A model generated the notes under the pieces. It saw only the letters and a program-made list of their open reading frames with translations, was not told the origin of the DNA and searched no databases. Shown in pieces: positions 47,807 to 58,235 of a stretch of DNA of 64,000 nt (positions are counted from its first letter, which is position 1; each line of letters opens with the position of its first letter). Where the stretch lies: contig SJRY01000236.1 of assembly GCA_011319805.1 (NCBI GenBank), positions 310,001 to 374,000 of the forward strand, read 5' to 3'. The DNA comes from Macrocybe gigantea. Lineage: Eukaryota; Basidiomycota; Agaricomycetes; Agaricales; Callistosporiaceae. The position numbers and the translations under genes were made by a program.

Positions 47807-49165
47807 ATGGCCGTCTCTAAGCTCGTCAACATTGTCGGCGTCGCCTCCCTCGCCGTTCTTCTCTGCTCTCTTTCCCCCTCCTCCGTAAACGCTCTGTCCG
47901 TCAGCAGCCCCCATGGCCTGCGTGCCCCGGCCCATGCTGCTATCGTCCATAAGAAACGTGGCAAGCGTTGCAAGCCGCGTTCCTCCAGCGTCGCTGTTTC
48001 CGTAACGCCTACACCCACCTCCTCAAAAGCCGCGCCTACCACCTCCACGCCTAAGCCGAGCAATACCAGCAGCGGAAGCAACACCAGTAACAACAACAGT
48101 GGTTCTGGCGTTCCTTCCAACACTGGAGGTAATTCGGGTTCGAACGGCGGAAACGGCAAGGTTGGCATTGCCTGGCCGAACTCGGACAGTGACACTTTGA
48201 AATTCTGGAAGACCGACAAAGTTGGCCCGTAAGACGCCTCGTCGTTCATTGTCTTGCAAAGCCTTTGTTCTGACAGTGTTTTCTCTAGCATCTACACCTG
48301 GAGTCCTTACACTCCTGCCGGCGCAGTCGATCTCGGCTTTGAGCCTGTCATGATGCTTTGGGGAGACAAACAGATTAACGACTTCTACTCCCAGCTCAAG
48401 ACCACTAAGGCCCGCACTGTTTTCGGTCCCAACGAGTTCGTATTATCGACGCATACACCCTTGACAGGACATGAACTTAGTTTTGGTTGTCTAGACCCAA
48501 TCAGGTAGGCCAGGCCTATATGACCCCCCAACACGCTGCAGACTTGTGGAGACAACACATCAACCCGCTCAAGGACCGAGGCTTCACCTTGGTCACCCCC
48601 GCTTGCACTTCTGCTCCTGACGGAAAAACATGGATGCAGCAGTTCTTCTCTGCTTGCAGTGGTTGTCACGTACGTGTCTTTCCGTTTCCTTTTCCCTTGA
48701 AAAATCTGAATGAACTGATCCTTTGGCAGTTTGATGGCGTTGCACTTCACTGGTATGGTACCGACGCTCAAGCACTCATCTCCTACATCAGCGACTTCCA
48801 CACTGCCTTTGGTTATCCCATCTGGGTGACCGAGTTCGCATGCCAGGTGACAAGTTTCACACTCTCGAACGTTGTTCAAATTTTGACGATCTACTATCTA
48901 CAGAACTTCGCCGGTGGTCCTCAATGCGACGAGGGGCAAGTCTGGAACTTCATGAAGACCGTGAAAGGCTTCATGGACAGCACGCCTTGGGTTGCCCATT
49001 ACTTTGCCTTTGGTAAGTTGTCCATTAAACTTGTGTTATTTTTCCCCCACACTGATCACCTCTACAGGTGCCATGCAGGACATGAACAATGTCAACCCCT
49101 TGAACCGTCTTATGGGCGGCGACCGCCGGCCTAACGCCCTTGGTCAGTTCTATATTGGAGCGTAA
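47807..49165 (+). CDS. Secreted endo-beta-1,3-glucanase, GH128 (Asl1-like)
   Basis: Cell-wall glucanase of the GH128 family, common in mushroom-forming fungi. A signal peptide (VNIVGVASLAVLLCSLSPSS) is followed by a basic pro-region (VHKKRGKRCKPRSS) with a possible dibasic cleavage site, and then a Ser/Thr/Asn/Gly-rich linker likely to be O-glycosylated. The catalytic domain starts KVGIAWPNSDSD and reads YTWSPYTPAGAVDLGFEPVM, MLWG, VFGPNEPNQ (acid/base Glu), FDGVALHWYGTDAQALISYI and YPIWVTEFACQ (nucleophile Glu). It ends at GALGQFYIGA-like sequence (PNALGQFYIGA). Introns lie after DKVGP, at the GPNE codon, after GCH, after EFACQ and after HYFAFG. No anchor signal is seen. Role: wall remodelling during growth or autolysis. 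Confidence 0.92.
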
Positions 49166-49497
49166 TGGAATCGTCATGATCCTCTAATACCGCCACCCGC
49201 ATGGAAATGATACCCTCAATCTCTCCTCGTTTTCTCATTTCTCGTTTTTACGTTTTGAACGGTCCGTTGAGCCATGTCTCGCGGCGGTTTTTGTGTTGGA
49301 AACATGCCTAGATTGCATTTAGCTAGTACAGGTTATTGTGTTCGGCTCGCTAGATGTACCAGTGCTGAGCATGTTCATTATCTTTTGGCGTTGCTGGCTA
49401 AACGTTTGGTTGTTGAGCAACGTGTTTACTATTTTAGGCAATAAACTATAGGTTCATCATGAGTCTGCGAATCTCACATTTTCCTTTCAACACCATC

Positions 49498-50864
49498 ATG
49501 GTCGCTCATTTGCCGCCAGCTGTCAAGCATCTCTTGACTTTGCGCAATCCGAACACCCTGCCCAGTCCGCCGCCATCAAGTTTACGAGCTCTTTTTGCCC
49601 AAACCTCTCAAGCCGCTAGGTTGCGCAACGCCGAGACTGGCTGGCTTGTCCTCACGGTAGGGAGCGCTCGCCGCTGTTCACACCTCACGGCATGATGTTG
49701 ATCCTGGTCTCAGACTTGTACTCTTCTCACTCTCAATCGGCCGGCGTCTGTCGGCCATCTTTACCGTTTCGTCACTGACCCCCACACAAATACGACTGGA
49801 GTCCAGGCCCGAACGAAGCTTGACCTACCAGCTGCTGCAAACAAAGCAGCGCTTATGCGAGAGTCTGCGCTAAAGAGTGCCATTTTCGTGGGCGTTCCAC
49901 GGGTGAGGAAGAGATTCATCTCCATGCGGCTCATACCCAACGTCCCAAGTCACTGACCACGAGGACTTCATCTCCCGTTGGCAGGTCATTCTTTCCCTGG
50001 CTGCTCTTCATGAAGCGCTTGATGACGACGTAAAAAAGGCCTTGAGGACTCAATCTCGAAGGTGAGCACAGTATCAGCCAATCTGGGTTTCTCCGAGTCG
50101 CAGATGGAGGGGTCATTGTTACCCTGGCACATGTAACATCCGGAACCTAACCGTTTATGCCAGAACTGCAACCTCCGATGACATCGAATCTATAATTTCG
50201 CGGGGAAGGTCTCTCTGGGATTCGATTTACACTCCTCATGCAGATAAACTCCACAACAAGTTAGGGTCTTATCACCCAGATTTCATCTGTGCGTGCACGT
50301 TTTCCAGCCATCTGATTCCACTCTGCCCAATCTGGGCAACTCGCTTTCTTGTCGTTATCGCTCGATCTGCTGCGCGATTTCACTCATTCACTTATCTGAT
50401 GTTCACAATGAAATTCGGGATCTCGCCGTCCGCGCATCTTACCGTTGCCATTCTTCCTTTCTTTTCAGTCTTATTTCCGGCCGAGTGACGTGGCTGATGG
50501 CTTCAACGACAATGCAGCCTTCATTATCCAGAGTTATGGATCTGTTCTCTCGCCTCTTCCTGGGAAAACCAAGTCATTCAACGACACCAGCAGTCTCGAT
50601 GACCCGGACCAAGGAAACCTCAGCCGCGCCATAGGCTCTGTCGTTGGAATAGCGACGCTTCGCGCTGAAGGACGTGTTGGCCCGCAGCTGATCAGTCACG
50701 TCTTTGGCCTCCTCAAAGCGCGGCACAGCGATGGTCTGTCCGAGGAGGACGCGTGGTTGTCGAGTGATGAAGGGGCAGAGTGGGTCATACGCACCGTGGA
50801 TGAGATTCTTGACGCTGTGTCTTCGTCAGACGACCAAGCAGCCGCAACGAAACACAAATTATGA
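49498..50864 (+). CDS. AhpD-like (carboxymuconolactone decarboxylase fold) protein, tentative
   Basis: All-helical soluble protein. Conserved stretches are RNAETGWLVLT, TCTLLTLNRPASVGHLYRFV, DIESIISRGRSLWDSIYTPH, ADKLHNKLGSYHPDFI, FIIQSYGSVLSPLPGKTKSF, NLSRAIGSVVGIATLRAEGR and VGPQLISHVFGLLKARHSDG. I associate this pattern with fungal proteins annotated as AhpD-like, but the catalytic CxxC of true AhpD is absent, so enzymatic function is doubtful. Four introns are inferred. The fourth either is long (about 50288-50517) or leaves an extra segment SYFRPSDVADGFNDNAA, for which the phase does not fit. The start is Met 49498; Met 49459 is an alternative. Confidence 0.6.
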
Positions 50865-51279
50865 ATCGAATTGTGGTCGGGTGATCAGCGTCTCCTCTGC
50901 GTGTACCGTGCATCGTGTCTGTAATTCCAACTCAGTCGACGGCTGTTAGAGGACTTCTATGCCTCGCCTTGCTTCCACGTGAGTCAGGTACCTCCATCTC
51001 GATTCTGGTCTTTCCATTTCTATCGATGAAGGGGTGATAAATGAGGCTTTATATGAAAGCAAGGGGATTCGTAGGAAGAACGCCCACAGGAGCTCGGCTT
51101 GAATGTCCGGATTCTAAATCTCACGTTCAGTTTAGTTTACGACGTCTTATCCGTTGCGTGCATCATAGCTTTCCTCATCGAGTTCATAAAATAATCGTGT
51201 GATTGCTCGTCATATAATACAAATGTGTGTTTACGTCGGATACAGAGGAGCGGGCATCGTCAGCGACAGAAAACATCGG
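50865..51279. other. Convergent intergenic region, no gene seen
   Basis: Lies between the AhpD-like and DUF6593 gene stops. No ORF above noise; presumably 3' UTRs. Confidence 0.5.
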
Positions 51280-52163
51280 TCATAGGTTCCAGGCAGCGCA
51301 GAAACGATAGAGCATCGCGGTGACCGTCACCATATCCATTATCGGTGGGTGCATCTAAGCCAAGGCAATAACGTAAAGATTGACGACAAAGATGAACGCA
51401 GAAGGAGAAAAGAACAGAAATTCTTCTCACCACAGTTCCCGCACCAGCATTGCGTATGAAGTGAAGTTCTCCATAGACATCGCCGATTTGATACCTGGTG
51501 GGTCGTGTAGGCCGGAAAAAGGCGATGACCGCATCGGTCTGGTCTTGCAGCTAAAATATCAGGGTTCGGTTTAAGCATAATTTCGGCAAGGCTATGAAGA
51601 GACTTGCAAGGATGTCATTGCTGGTCGCGCTCGGTCGCCAACGGTATTGAAGACCATCGGGACCATTAAAGTAGCGAGTACCCTGGAGCAACAAGAAATT
51701 TTTAAAGAAAAAGGAAAAAGAAATCGAAGTCCGACACTGAGGAAAGAAGCGACGCAAAGATAACTAACTTGTAATCTTGGATCCGGAATGACCAGGTCCG
51801 ACATGCGGAGGGTATTCTGGGGAACGAACAGTTCGTGAGTTTATTTGGGTCGGGTGGGCCGGAGGCGAATTTTAGAAACCTTGCCGAAAATGACGCGACC
51901 TAGACCGCCATTGGGAGCCCACTCGAGTTTTGCGACGCGATCCTCTTTATTCGGACGGATCGCTCGCCATAGCGTTGTGACACTCTGTCCGCTCGCGTTT
52001 ACGGTCGTCTGAAAGGAAACACGAGGCATACGCAGGAGAAGACGTTCGAAGGAAAATGTCGCCCGACCTGAAAACGGTAGAGAACGCCCCAGGAATTGAA
52101 CAGCTGGCTTTCGCGAGGGTCCTGATTCGTCCATGAAAGCACATCGTTGGATGCTGTAGACAT
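51280..52163 (-). CDS. DUF6593-family protein
   Basis: Member of a basidiomycete-rich family of small beta-barrel-like proteins, function unknown. It starts MSTASNDVLSWTNQDPRES and continues LFNSWGVLYRFQ, SVTTLWRAIRPNKEDRVAKL and EWAPNGGLGRVIFGKNTLRM. Next are DLVIPDPRLQGTRYFNGPDG, LQYRWRPSATSNDIL, LQDQTDAVIAFFRPTRPTRY and QIGDVYGELHFIRNAGAGTV. The end is HPPIMDMVTVTAMLYRF. Six exons join in frame, with stop TGA at 51280-51282. The intron at 51551-51607 has a perfect GC donor (CTT|GCAAGT). No signal peptide is seen. Such genes often occur in large paralogous groups in mushroom genomes. Confidence 0.88.
51551..51607 (-). other. GC-AG intron in the DUF6593 gene
   Basis: Donor CTT|GCAAGT, the textbook GC donor, with acceptor ATTTTAG, 57 bp. 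It joins SATSNDIL to LQDQTDAVIAFF, and the frame is closed otherwise. Confidence 0.85.
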
Positions 52164-53303
52164 ATTGATGTTTTTAAAATGCGAAAGAGAGGGATGCGGT
52201 CGCAGATGTGACGAGATTAGTCGTTGAAGACCCGGCTTTTATACGGATAATTTTACAACCTTGGCGTAAAACTGGTGTTTTCTGCTTCCCTCCGATTGAT
52301 GATCCCAGAGGAGATCGGAAACGTGTGCAAATGGCGAAAGGAGGAGAAAACAGATATTGTACTGTCAACGTGTTGGTTCAGAAGTAAGGCATGTAAGGCA
52401 TTGGTTAGTGGAGCATATTTCCGTCTGGGAAGGTCGAGACCAGATGATCGAGAGGCGCAGGTGTCGATGGATCGCTGACATCTGTCTCTTTGACCGTTTA
52501 GGTGAATTTGGTGGCCGGGGTATGGCAGTCGCCGCATCATTTTCTCTTCTCTCTTGTCATACTGACCAGTTCGTGCACGCCAAAAATTTTCATGAAGGGA
52601 AAATGCCACAAGGTGGACCAGTCCAAGATTAGGAGCTATGCGTTGTGGCTGATGCAATGCCTGCATCTACACGAGGCCGACCTTTTAGGCAACTAGGTTG
52701 CGGGGAAATGGCTCACTTGTACGAAGGCAGACCTGAACGTGTAGACTGTAACCGGGTATCGGGACATTTGCCCAGAGCCATGCCGGCAAAACGTTGCCAG
52801 ATGTGTGTATAACGCAAGGCGACTTGAGGTCTTTTTTGAAATCGACATCTGTCGGATGGCGGCACGCGGCTCTCCGAATTGGAACAGAAGACCTTCCCGC
52901 TTGCGTAGCAGCCTAGAAGATGCGGAAGATTTCAAGGGAGAACAAAATGTGTTTATTGTATCGGTGGATGGTTATTAGGGAATTAAGACAATTTTAGGGC
53001 CGCGTAAATGCACTGTTTCTTTTACACCGGCAAAGCGAAGACCTTTGGTCGCCAGCCGCACGGATTGGGGCCACTTCCGTGAGACGACCACATATACGCA
53101 TGTGGACGAGCCAAGATATAATTCTTGATGCTAAAAAAGGTAAATTATCGTAATCTTCGCACAACACGATCCGTGGGGAGCGCCTCCCGCGGCTAGAAGC
53201 GACACAAAAAGGCATTGCGGAGAGACATGAACGTTGGAATATGAGCTCCGTTCTGGATAAAAATGGAAAAAAAAAAAGTGATACTTCACTCACAAGGCTG
53301 CTT
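52164..53303. other. Intergenic region, no gene seen
   Basis: About 1.1 kb upstream of the DUF6593 gene and downstream of uL11m (both minus strand). Short ORFs on the minus strand (52693-52935, 52994-53314) are Arg/Ser-rich without family motifs or fitting splice sites. Confidence 0.45.
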
Positions 53304-53805
53304 CTACGGCACAACTTGCACGCCTAGGCTTCTTGCGCTGCCGACCACCATCCTAGCAATAGATTCCAGAGGTAGGTGCCTCATATGCTCATCTGTGGAT
53401 TTAATCTTCGCAATCTCAAACACGTGTTTGAGGCTGATGGTCCCAGTGATTTCGTGACCTGGTTTGCCAGTGCCTTTCTCGATTCCGGCAGCTTTCTTGA
53501 GGAAGTACGAGCATGGAGGCGTTTTCGTGACGAAGGTAAAAGAGCGGTCTGGCTGTACGGTAATCAGAGTGGGTGTAGGGGTGCCGGGCTCTACGTGAGC
53601 AGTTCTGGCATTGAATTCCTTGCAAAAGTCCATAGACTTGACACCACGAGCACCGAGTGCTGGACCAACAGGGGGAGTTGGTGCAGCTTTGCCCGCAGGA
53701 ATAAGCAGGCGCTGATTTAATCTAACTCAGACGTTACAGAGACACGGAGAGAAAGAGACGACTTACCACGATCTGGGGCCGGGCCTTGAGTGCAGCTTTG
53801 GACAT
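53304..53805 (-). CDS. Mitochondrial large-subunit ribosomal protein uL11m
   Basis: Mitoribosomal L11, part of the GTPase-associated centre. Two exons (53767-53805, 53304-53711) encode an intact 148-residue protein. Signature: LLIPAGKAAPTPPVGPALGA (the PVGPALG motif of uL11), KSMDFCKEFNARTAHVEPGT, FVTKTPPCSYFLKKAAG (flexible Pro loop), EITGTISLKHVFEIAKIKST and SIARMVVGSARSLGVQVV. It starts at MSKAALKARPQIV, with no long presequence, as in yeast Mrpl19. It shares a 113 bp divergent promoter with the aminopeptidase gene. Confidence 0.96.
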
Positions 53806-53862
53806 GGCGAAACACTGGCAACGTCGTCGAGTTTGCCCAAAATTGGAGACTTGTCATTCGAT

Positions 53863-53868
53863 CACGTG
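53863..53868. promoter_or_regulatory. CACGTG E-box in the uL11m/aminopeptidase bidirectional promoter
   Basis: CACGTG in CGATCACGTGCTCT, 57 bp from the uL11m ATG and 50 bp from the aminopeptidase ATG. Confidence 0.55.
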
Positions 53869-53918
53869 CTCTGGCACCCATTTCGGGAGCTGCAAAGCGA
53901 ACTTGTCGAGCAACTGCC

Positions 53919-56052
53919 ATGAGGACCGTCCTTGCAATTATCTGTTACGCTTCCGTCGTGGCTGCAACGCCTATATCTTTTGAGGGTCAAATCCCATTCA
54001 TAAATGATCTGAATACGCTTGCACCTTATCCTGGCTTCACTTTGGACCTCAATGCGAAGCGCCTCGTCGAATTTGAAGGCCAACCGCCTCTTTGGGTGAC
54101 AGAATTAGACAAGGTATCCGAGTCTCGTTTTCGCCATTAATCCTACTGACCGTGACCTAGATTCATGCCAAGGCCAAGGGCCTCAGATTTTTCGACATGT
54201 GATGCTCATATGTAATATGAGGTTGAATGATCCGTTGTCCTCATGCTCTTTTCACAGCACAGAGACGCCGAACCTAGGCACCAATGGACCATCCGACTAC
54301 CGCGCCATCCGTGGGTCTTCCAGCGTTGCCCCCTCATGGCGACAATTAATTGAACCTGGCTCTCTAGACCCCTACCCGTCACCCAATGCCACCGAGAAAG
54401 TTAGGCCTATCTTGAAGACGCTCTCTATTGAGGGTCCAAAGGCGAACCTTAAACGTTTCTCAAGTTTCCGGACACGGTGTATGGAAAATTCTCCGTTCAT
54501 TATGTCCTATTAATTAATGGTTTTTTTAACAGACTACCGCAGTGAGGTGATTATAATCACCTCTGTACGCCTTGACACGACCTGACTTAATTTCCAGACG
54601 GGGAGGCAGAGCCAGAAATGGCTCCTCTCAAAGATTTCACAGGTTCCCTTACCTCACTAATATCTGTGTTTACGGCCGTACTTACCCGAGCGACAGATAA
54701 CCGCACAATACGCGTCCAAGTCCCTTCAGGATCTCATCGCTATCTCTGAGTTTACTCATCCTTGGGGTCAACATTCAATTGTTTGTCTGGCATTGTCTGG
54801 CATAAATCGCCGTTTTGATACTTTAACATAGATTGCTCGAATCAATGGCTCGTCAAGCGACAAGCGTGTTGTCATCATCGGAGCTCATCAGGATAGGTAA
54901 AACTGCCTGTGTCGTTGTCTTCAATCGGTCGGGTGACTTTTTTATGTTAGCACGAACATGTGGCCCTTCCTTCCTGCACCTGGTGTGACAAGCCATCTGC
55001 CTACTTTCAACGATACTTAATAGTAGATGCCTCCTTTTAGGTGCAGATGGTCAGCTCGTGTTGCTTTTTGCGTTCGACAAGTGCTCAAGTCTCTTTAGAT
55101 GACGGTTCAGGAACGGTCTCTATCTTAGAATCCTACCGCGCCCTGCTCGCGGCTGATTTCCACCCTCAACGGCCTGTGGAGTTCCACTGGTACTCTGCAG
55201 AGGTAGTTCTCATCTTATAGCGGCTCCATAGCCTGAGAGGTGACCCAATCATAGGAAGGCGGTTTATTGGGTTCCCAAGCGATTGCTCAGGACTATGCGG
55301 GGAGGTCAGTTGATGTGCTAGCAATGAGCCAGGTAGAACATGTCCGTGCGCGGAAGATCTGCTTTCTAACGACATTCAGTTCGATATGACAGCATGGGTG
55401 AAGGTATAGTGTTCGCAGCTCCCGCCAAATCACAGGTAACCTTATTCAATCAGCGTGGAACACGTGAGGAAGTGGGGATTATTACAGACTTTGTCGACTC
55501 TGAGTACCTGAGAATCCTTGTCTTTGTTGTCTTTATTTGACTCCAGTTCTTCTCCAGGTTATCCAAGTTCAACATGCGACTTGTTGATACCTATCTGGAC
55601 ATACCATATGTCGAGGTGAGCTCTAAAAATGTCTTCCAATCCTTGTCCGGCAGCTAAAAACTTTTCTCCAGACTAAATGCGGTTACGCTTGCAGCGATCA
55701 GTAAGAACTTTTCACATTTAACCGAACACATGCTCATCGATCTTCTGGCCTCTCTAGTGCTTCGTGGGGCAAAGCCGGCTATGCCTCATCCTTCACCATC
55801 GGTTAGTTTGTAATATGTCTTTTCCGCAACAGTCTTGACCCTTATTTCTATATAGAGAGTTCCTTCGAAAATTCGAACCACTATATCCATTCGGCGAACG
55901 AGTCAGTCATGCGTCATTCATGTTTTCTATGTCTGATTGCATTCTTTAGCCGCATTGATATTTCTGAGGAATTTAGTTTTACCCATATGTTGGAATTTTC
56001 TAAACTGGCCGTTGCTTTTGCCGTTGAATTGGGAGGCTGGATCAACGAATGA
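53919..56052 (+). CDS. Secreted leucine aminopeptidase, peptidase family M28
   Basis: Zinc exopeptidase like Aspergillus Lap enzymes, which releases N-terminal residues from peptides outside the cell. A signal peptide ([19 protein letters not shown]) leads to a propeptide and then the catalytic domain. The two-zinc ligand set is visible: IIGAHQDS (His), GADDDGSG (bridging Asp), SAEEGGLLG (catalytic Glu and ligand Glu), QFDMTAW (Asp) and YIHSANDR (His). CGYACSDHASW supplies the usual disulfide. Around fourteen introns of ~50 bp are needed. All join in frame, through [40 protein letters not shown] and the end [14 protein letters not shown]-glycosylation sites (NAT, NGS) are present. Role: nitrogen acquisition. 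Confidence 0.93.
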
Positions 56053-58235
56053 GCAATGTTTTGATACCCTGAATTTCATGGAGCCATTAGATTGAACCAA
56101 TATGATAATGTGTTTTTTATGAGGTCATTACTGCTGTGTTCTCAAGATAAGAGCTTCTTTGCCAAAGCCTATAATTTCTGACGGAGTCATTAGAGTGTGA
56201 GCAAGGCCGTATCCCTTTCTGCCTCGCGTTTTCATCACAGGCTTCTGACTCGAGGCCATCAATAGGGACGTAGACGAAATCACCGCCAAAGCGATGATAT
56301 CAAAGTCACCTCACGCAGAACGGTAATGCCACGAGCAGACGCATCCTTGGACAGAGTAGCTTGGATATGTGCTCCAGCGGATGGACCATAATGCTATCCG
56401 ACCTCGCTCCTGTAGCCAAACTGACAGTCAGGTGGTCTATTGAAACCATTCTTTCCCCGACAGTCGAACAGGTGTATCTGAGCGTCTACGTGATCAAGCT
56501 ATGATTCCAATCCGTCAACACCCAGACGCCCTGGGAAGCAGGGGTTGTTGCTCCAAATGTACAACACAAACATTCTGGGCGTCTGGATGGAGGTGGATCT
56601 GATTAACTCTATTACTGAGAATTGCGGAGCTTCGTTGAACGCTGGGTATTCGACGTTCACTGTGGAAAACGGATTCCCTGTGCCATATAACACGTTCTGA
56701 TCCTGCGTGGCCGGCGTGTATGGCACCGTGTGCGTCCGAGTCACCAGACAACTCTATGAACGTTCGTCGCAAATTGACCACGGCTTTGCCATAATCTGAG
56801 GTCAAGAAATCTAGAGAGCACTCATAATGATCGAGTGCTAAACAGCTGAGCAGCGCGCATCCCTTCGTCCTGTACTCTGTTTGTTCGACGGATTGACATG
56901 AGGCTCATGAGCGACCTCAACGATACGCGGTACTGATGCTGTGAGAAATAACTCATTAGTCCAACTCTGTGGCTAGACATGTTTCTCGAGCGGTGTCAAA
57001 GAAATTTGATGAGGCTCGTCGTTGTAACCAATGACCATTGTGCCGTTAATGATGCAAGCATCAGCAACATGTTGATATGCCTCCATGCATGGCAAGGAAT
57101 ATGGAGCAATCCAATGCTTTACGACGCGATACTGATGAGTGGAACTTGACATTGCCCCTCTTATCTTTGTTTCTGGTGGAAAAAGTGAGCATAAGCCCTC
57201 ATGGACACGGTCACAAAAGGAAGTTCGTCCACGGAAGGGATAAGAACCGGCATTGTTTTGTTATGTGGCGCAGCGGGTAAGTCGGAGGATGCTGTCACCG
57301 TTGATGGTGGCTAACTAGCCAATGAGCTTGAAGCAGGTCGATTAGTGGTGCTGGAGTTCTCTAAGCTTAGCGGGGACTCACATTTGAGAGCAACCCGGTA
57401 TAGACCAGTCTCGCTCGTTGGTGGCATAAATTTGCCGATAAGCTAACGCGTCGCCATTAAAGCGTGCGATAAATTTAGAACGTGAGCTCGTATCTGACAC
57501 CTCGGATTCGGACTTGCTCATTTCAGTGTCAGAAGGACGATTCTCCGCTTTTGACGTTCCAGAAGTTGCTTCCCCATCTCTTCGCACAGGTTTGTGGCGA
57601 CGATTTGACGCGGAGCTCGGATGGGCAAACTCGAGGCGCGGCCTTCATCGCTATCATGATAGACATCGCGGCGAAGATGCCCATACAGCAGAATGAGTGC
57701 CCGAGTATGAATCCGAATCAACGTTAAGCGTAGCCGGAAACCGGCAGTCGATCGCTCAACGCGGCATCTTGCCCTTGCATGGATTGAATACAAGGCGACG
57801 TAAGTGGATCCATTTCTAGTGTCCGCTGTCCAAGGGGACGGCACCTGTATAGGTATGCACTCTGACGCGCGTCTCGCGAAGCCAGAGATTCGGGAATCGG
57901 AAAATTGAATGCATAGAGACGCGTTTACCGCCGAACATAATGGTTTCCTGAACGCCTTTATTTTACAAGGTCCTTAGTACGTGCACAATCGAAGCTACAA
58001 CTAAACGAACCTGGAAAGAGAGAAACGACTCTCGAGAGAAATAACAGTCAGCGGACACATTTGAACAGTGGCTAAATGACACACATGTCACTCAGACGCA
58101 GTCTCTTCCCTGTAGATTGTTTCCGGGACTATTGGGAGACGACCTCTTGCGACCACAGCCCGAAGACGTGGATGGGTTAATGCAACTCATTTGTCAGTAA
58201 TCACAAAACATGCTGCTTACATAACACGCGCCGCT
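56053..58235 (-). pseudogene. Unassigned coding remnant or unrecognised gene
   Basis: Minus-strand fragments look coding but have no continuous frame. Segments are MSKSESEVSDTSSRSKF and FIARFNGDALAYRQIYATNE (57378-57540), VVKHWIAPYSLPCMEAYQHV and ADACIINGTMVIGYNDEPHQ (about 57000-57130), TVPYTPATQDQNVLYGTGNP with FSTVNVEYPAFNEAPQFSV (56600-56740) and GPSAGAHIQATLSKDASARG (about 56320-56390). Upstream, a hydrophobic stretch GIFAAMSIMIAM lies near 57640-57680 in another frame. I do not recognise the family. Stops between the fragments could be removed by introns in part, but I could not build a full model. It may be a decayed gene or a fast-evolving one. Confidence 0.35.

Noticed and set aside
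47232..47888. 218-codon plus-strand ORF
   Set aside because: Overlaps the promoter and signal-peptide exon of the GH128 gene in another frame; basic, low-information sequence.
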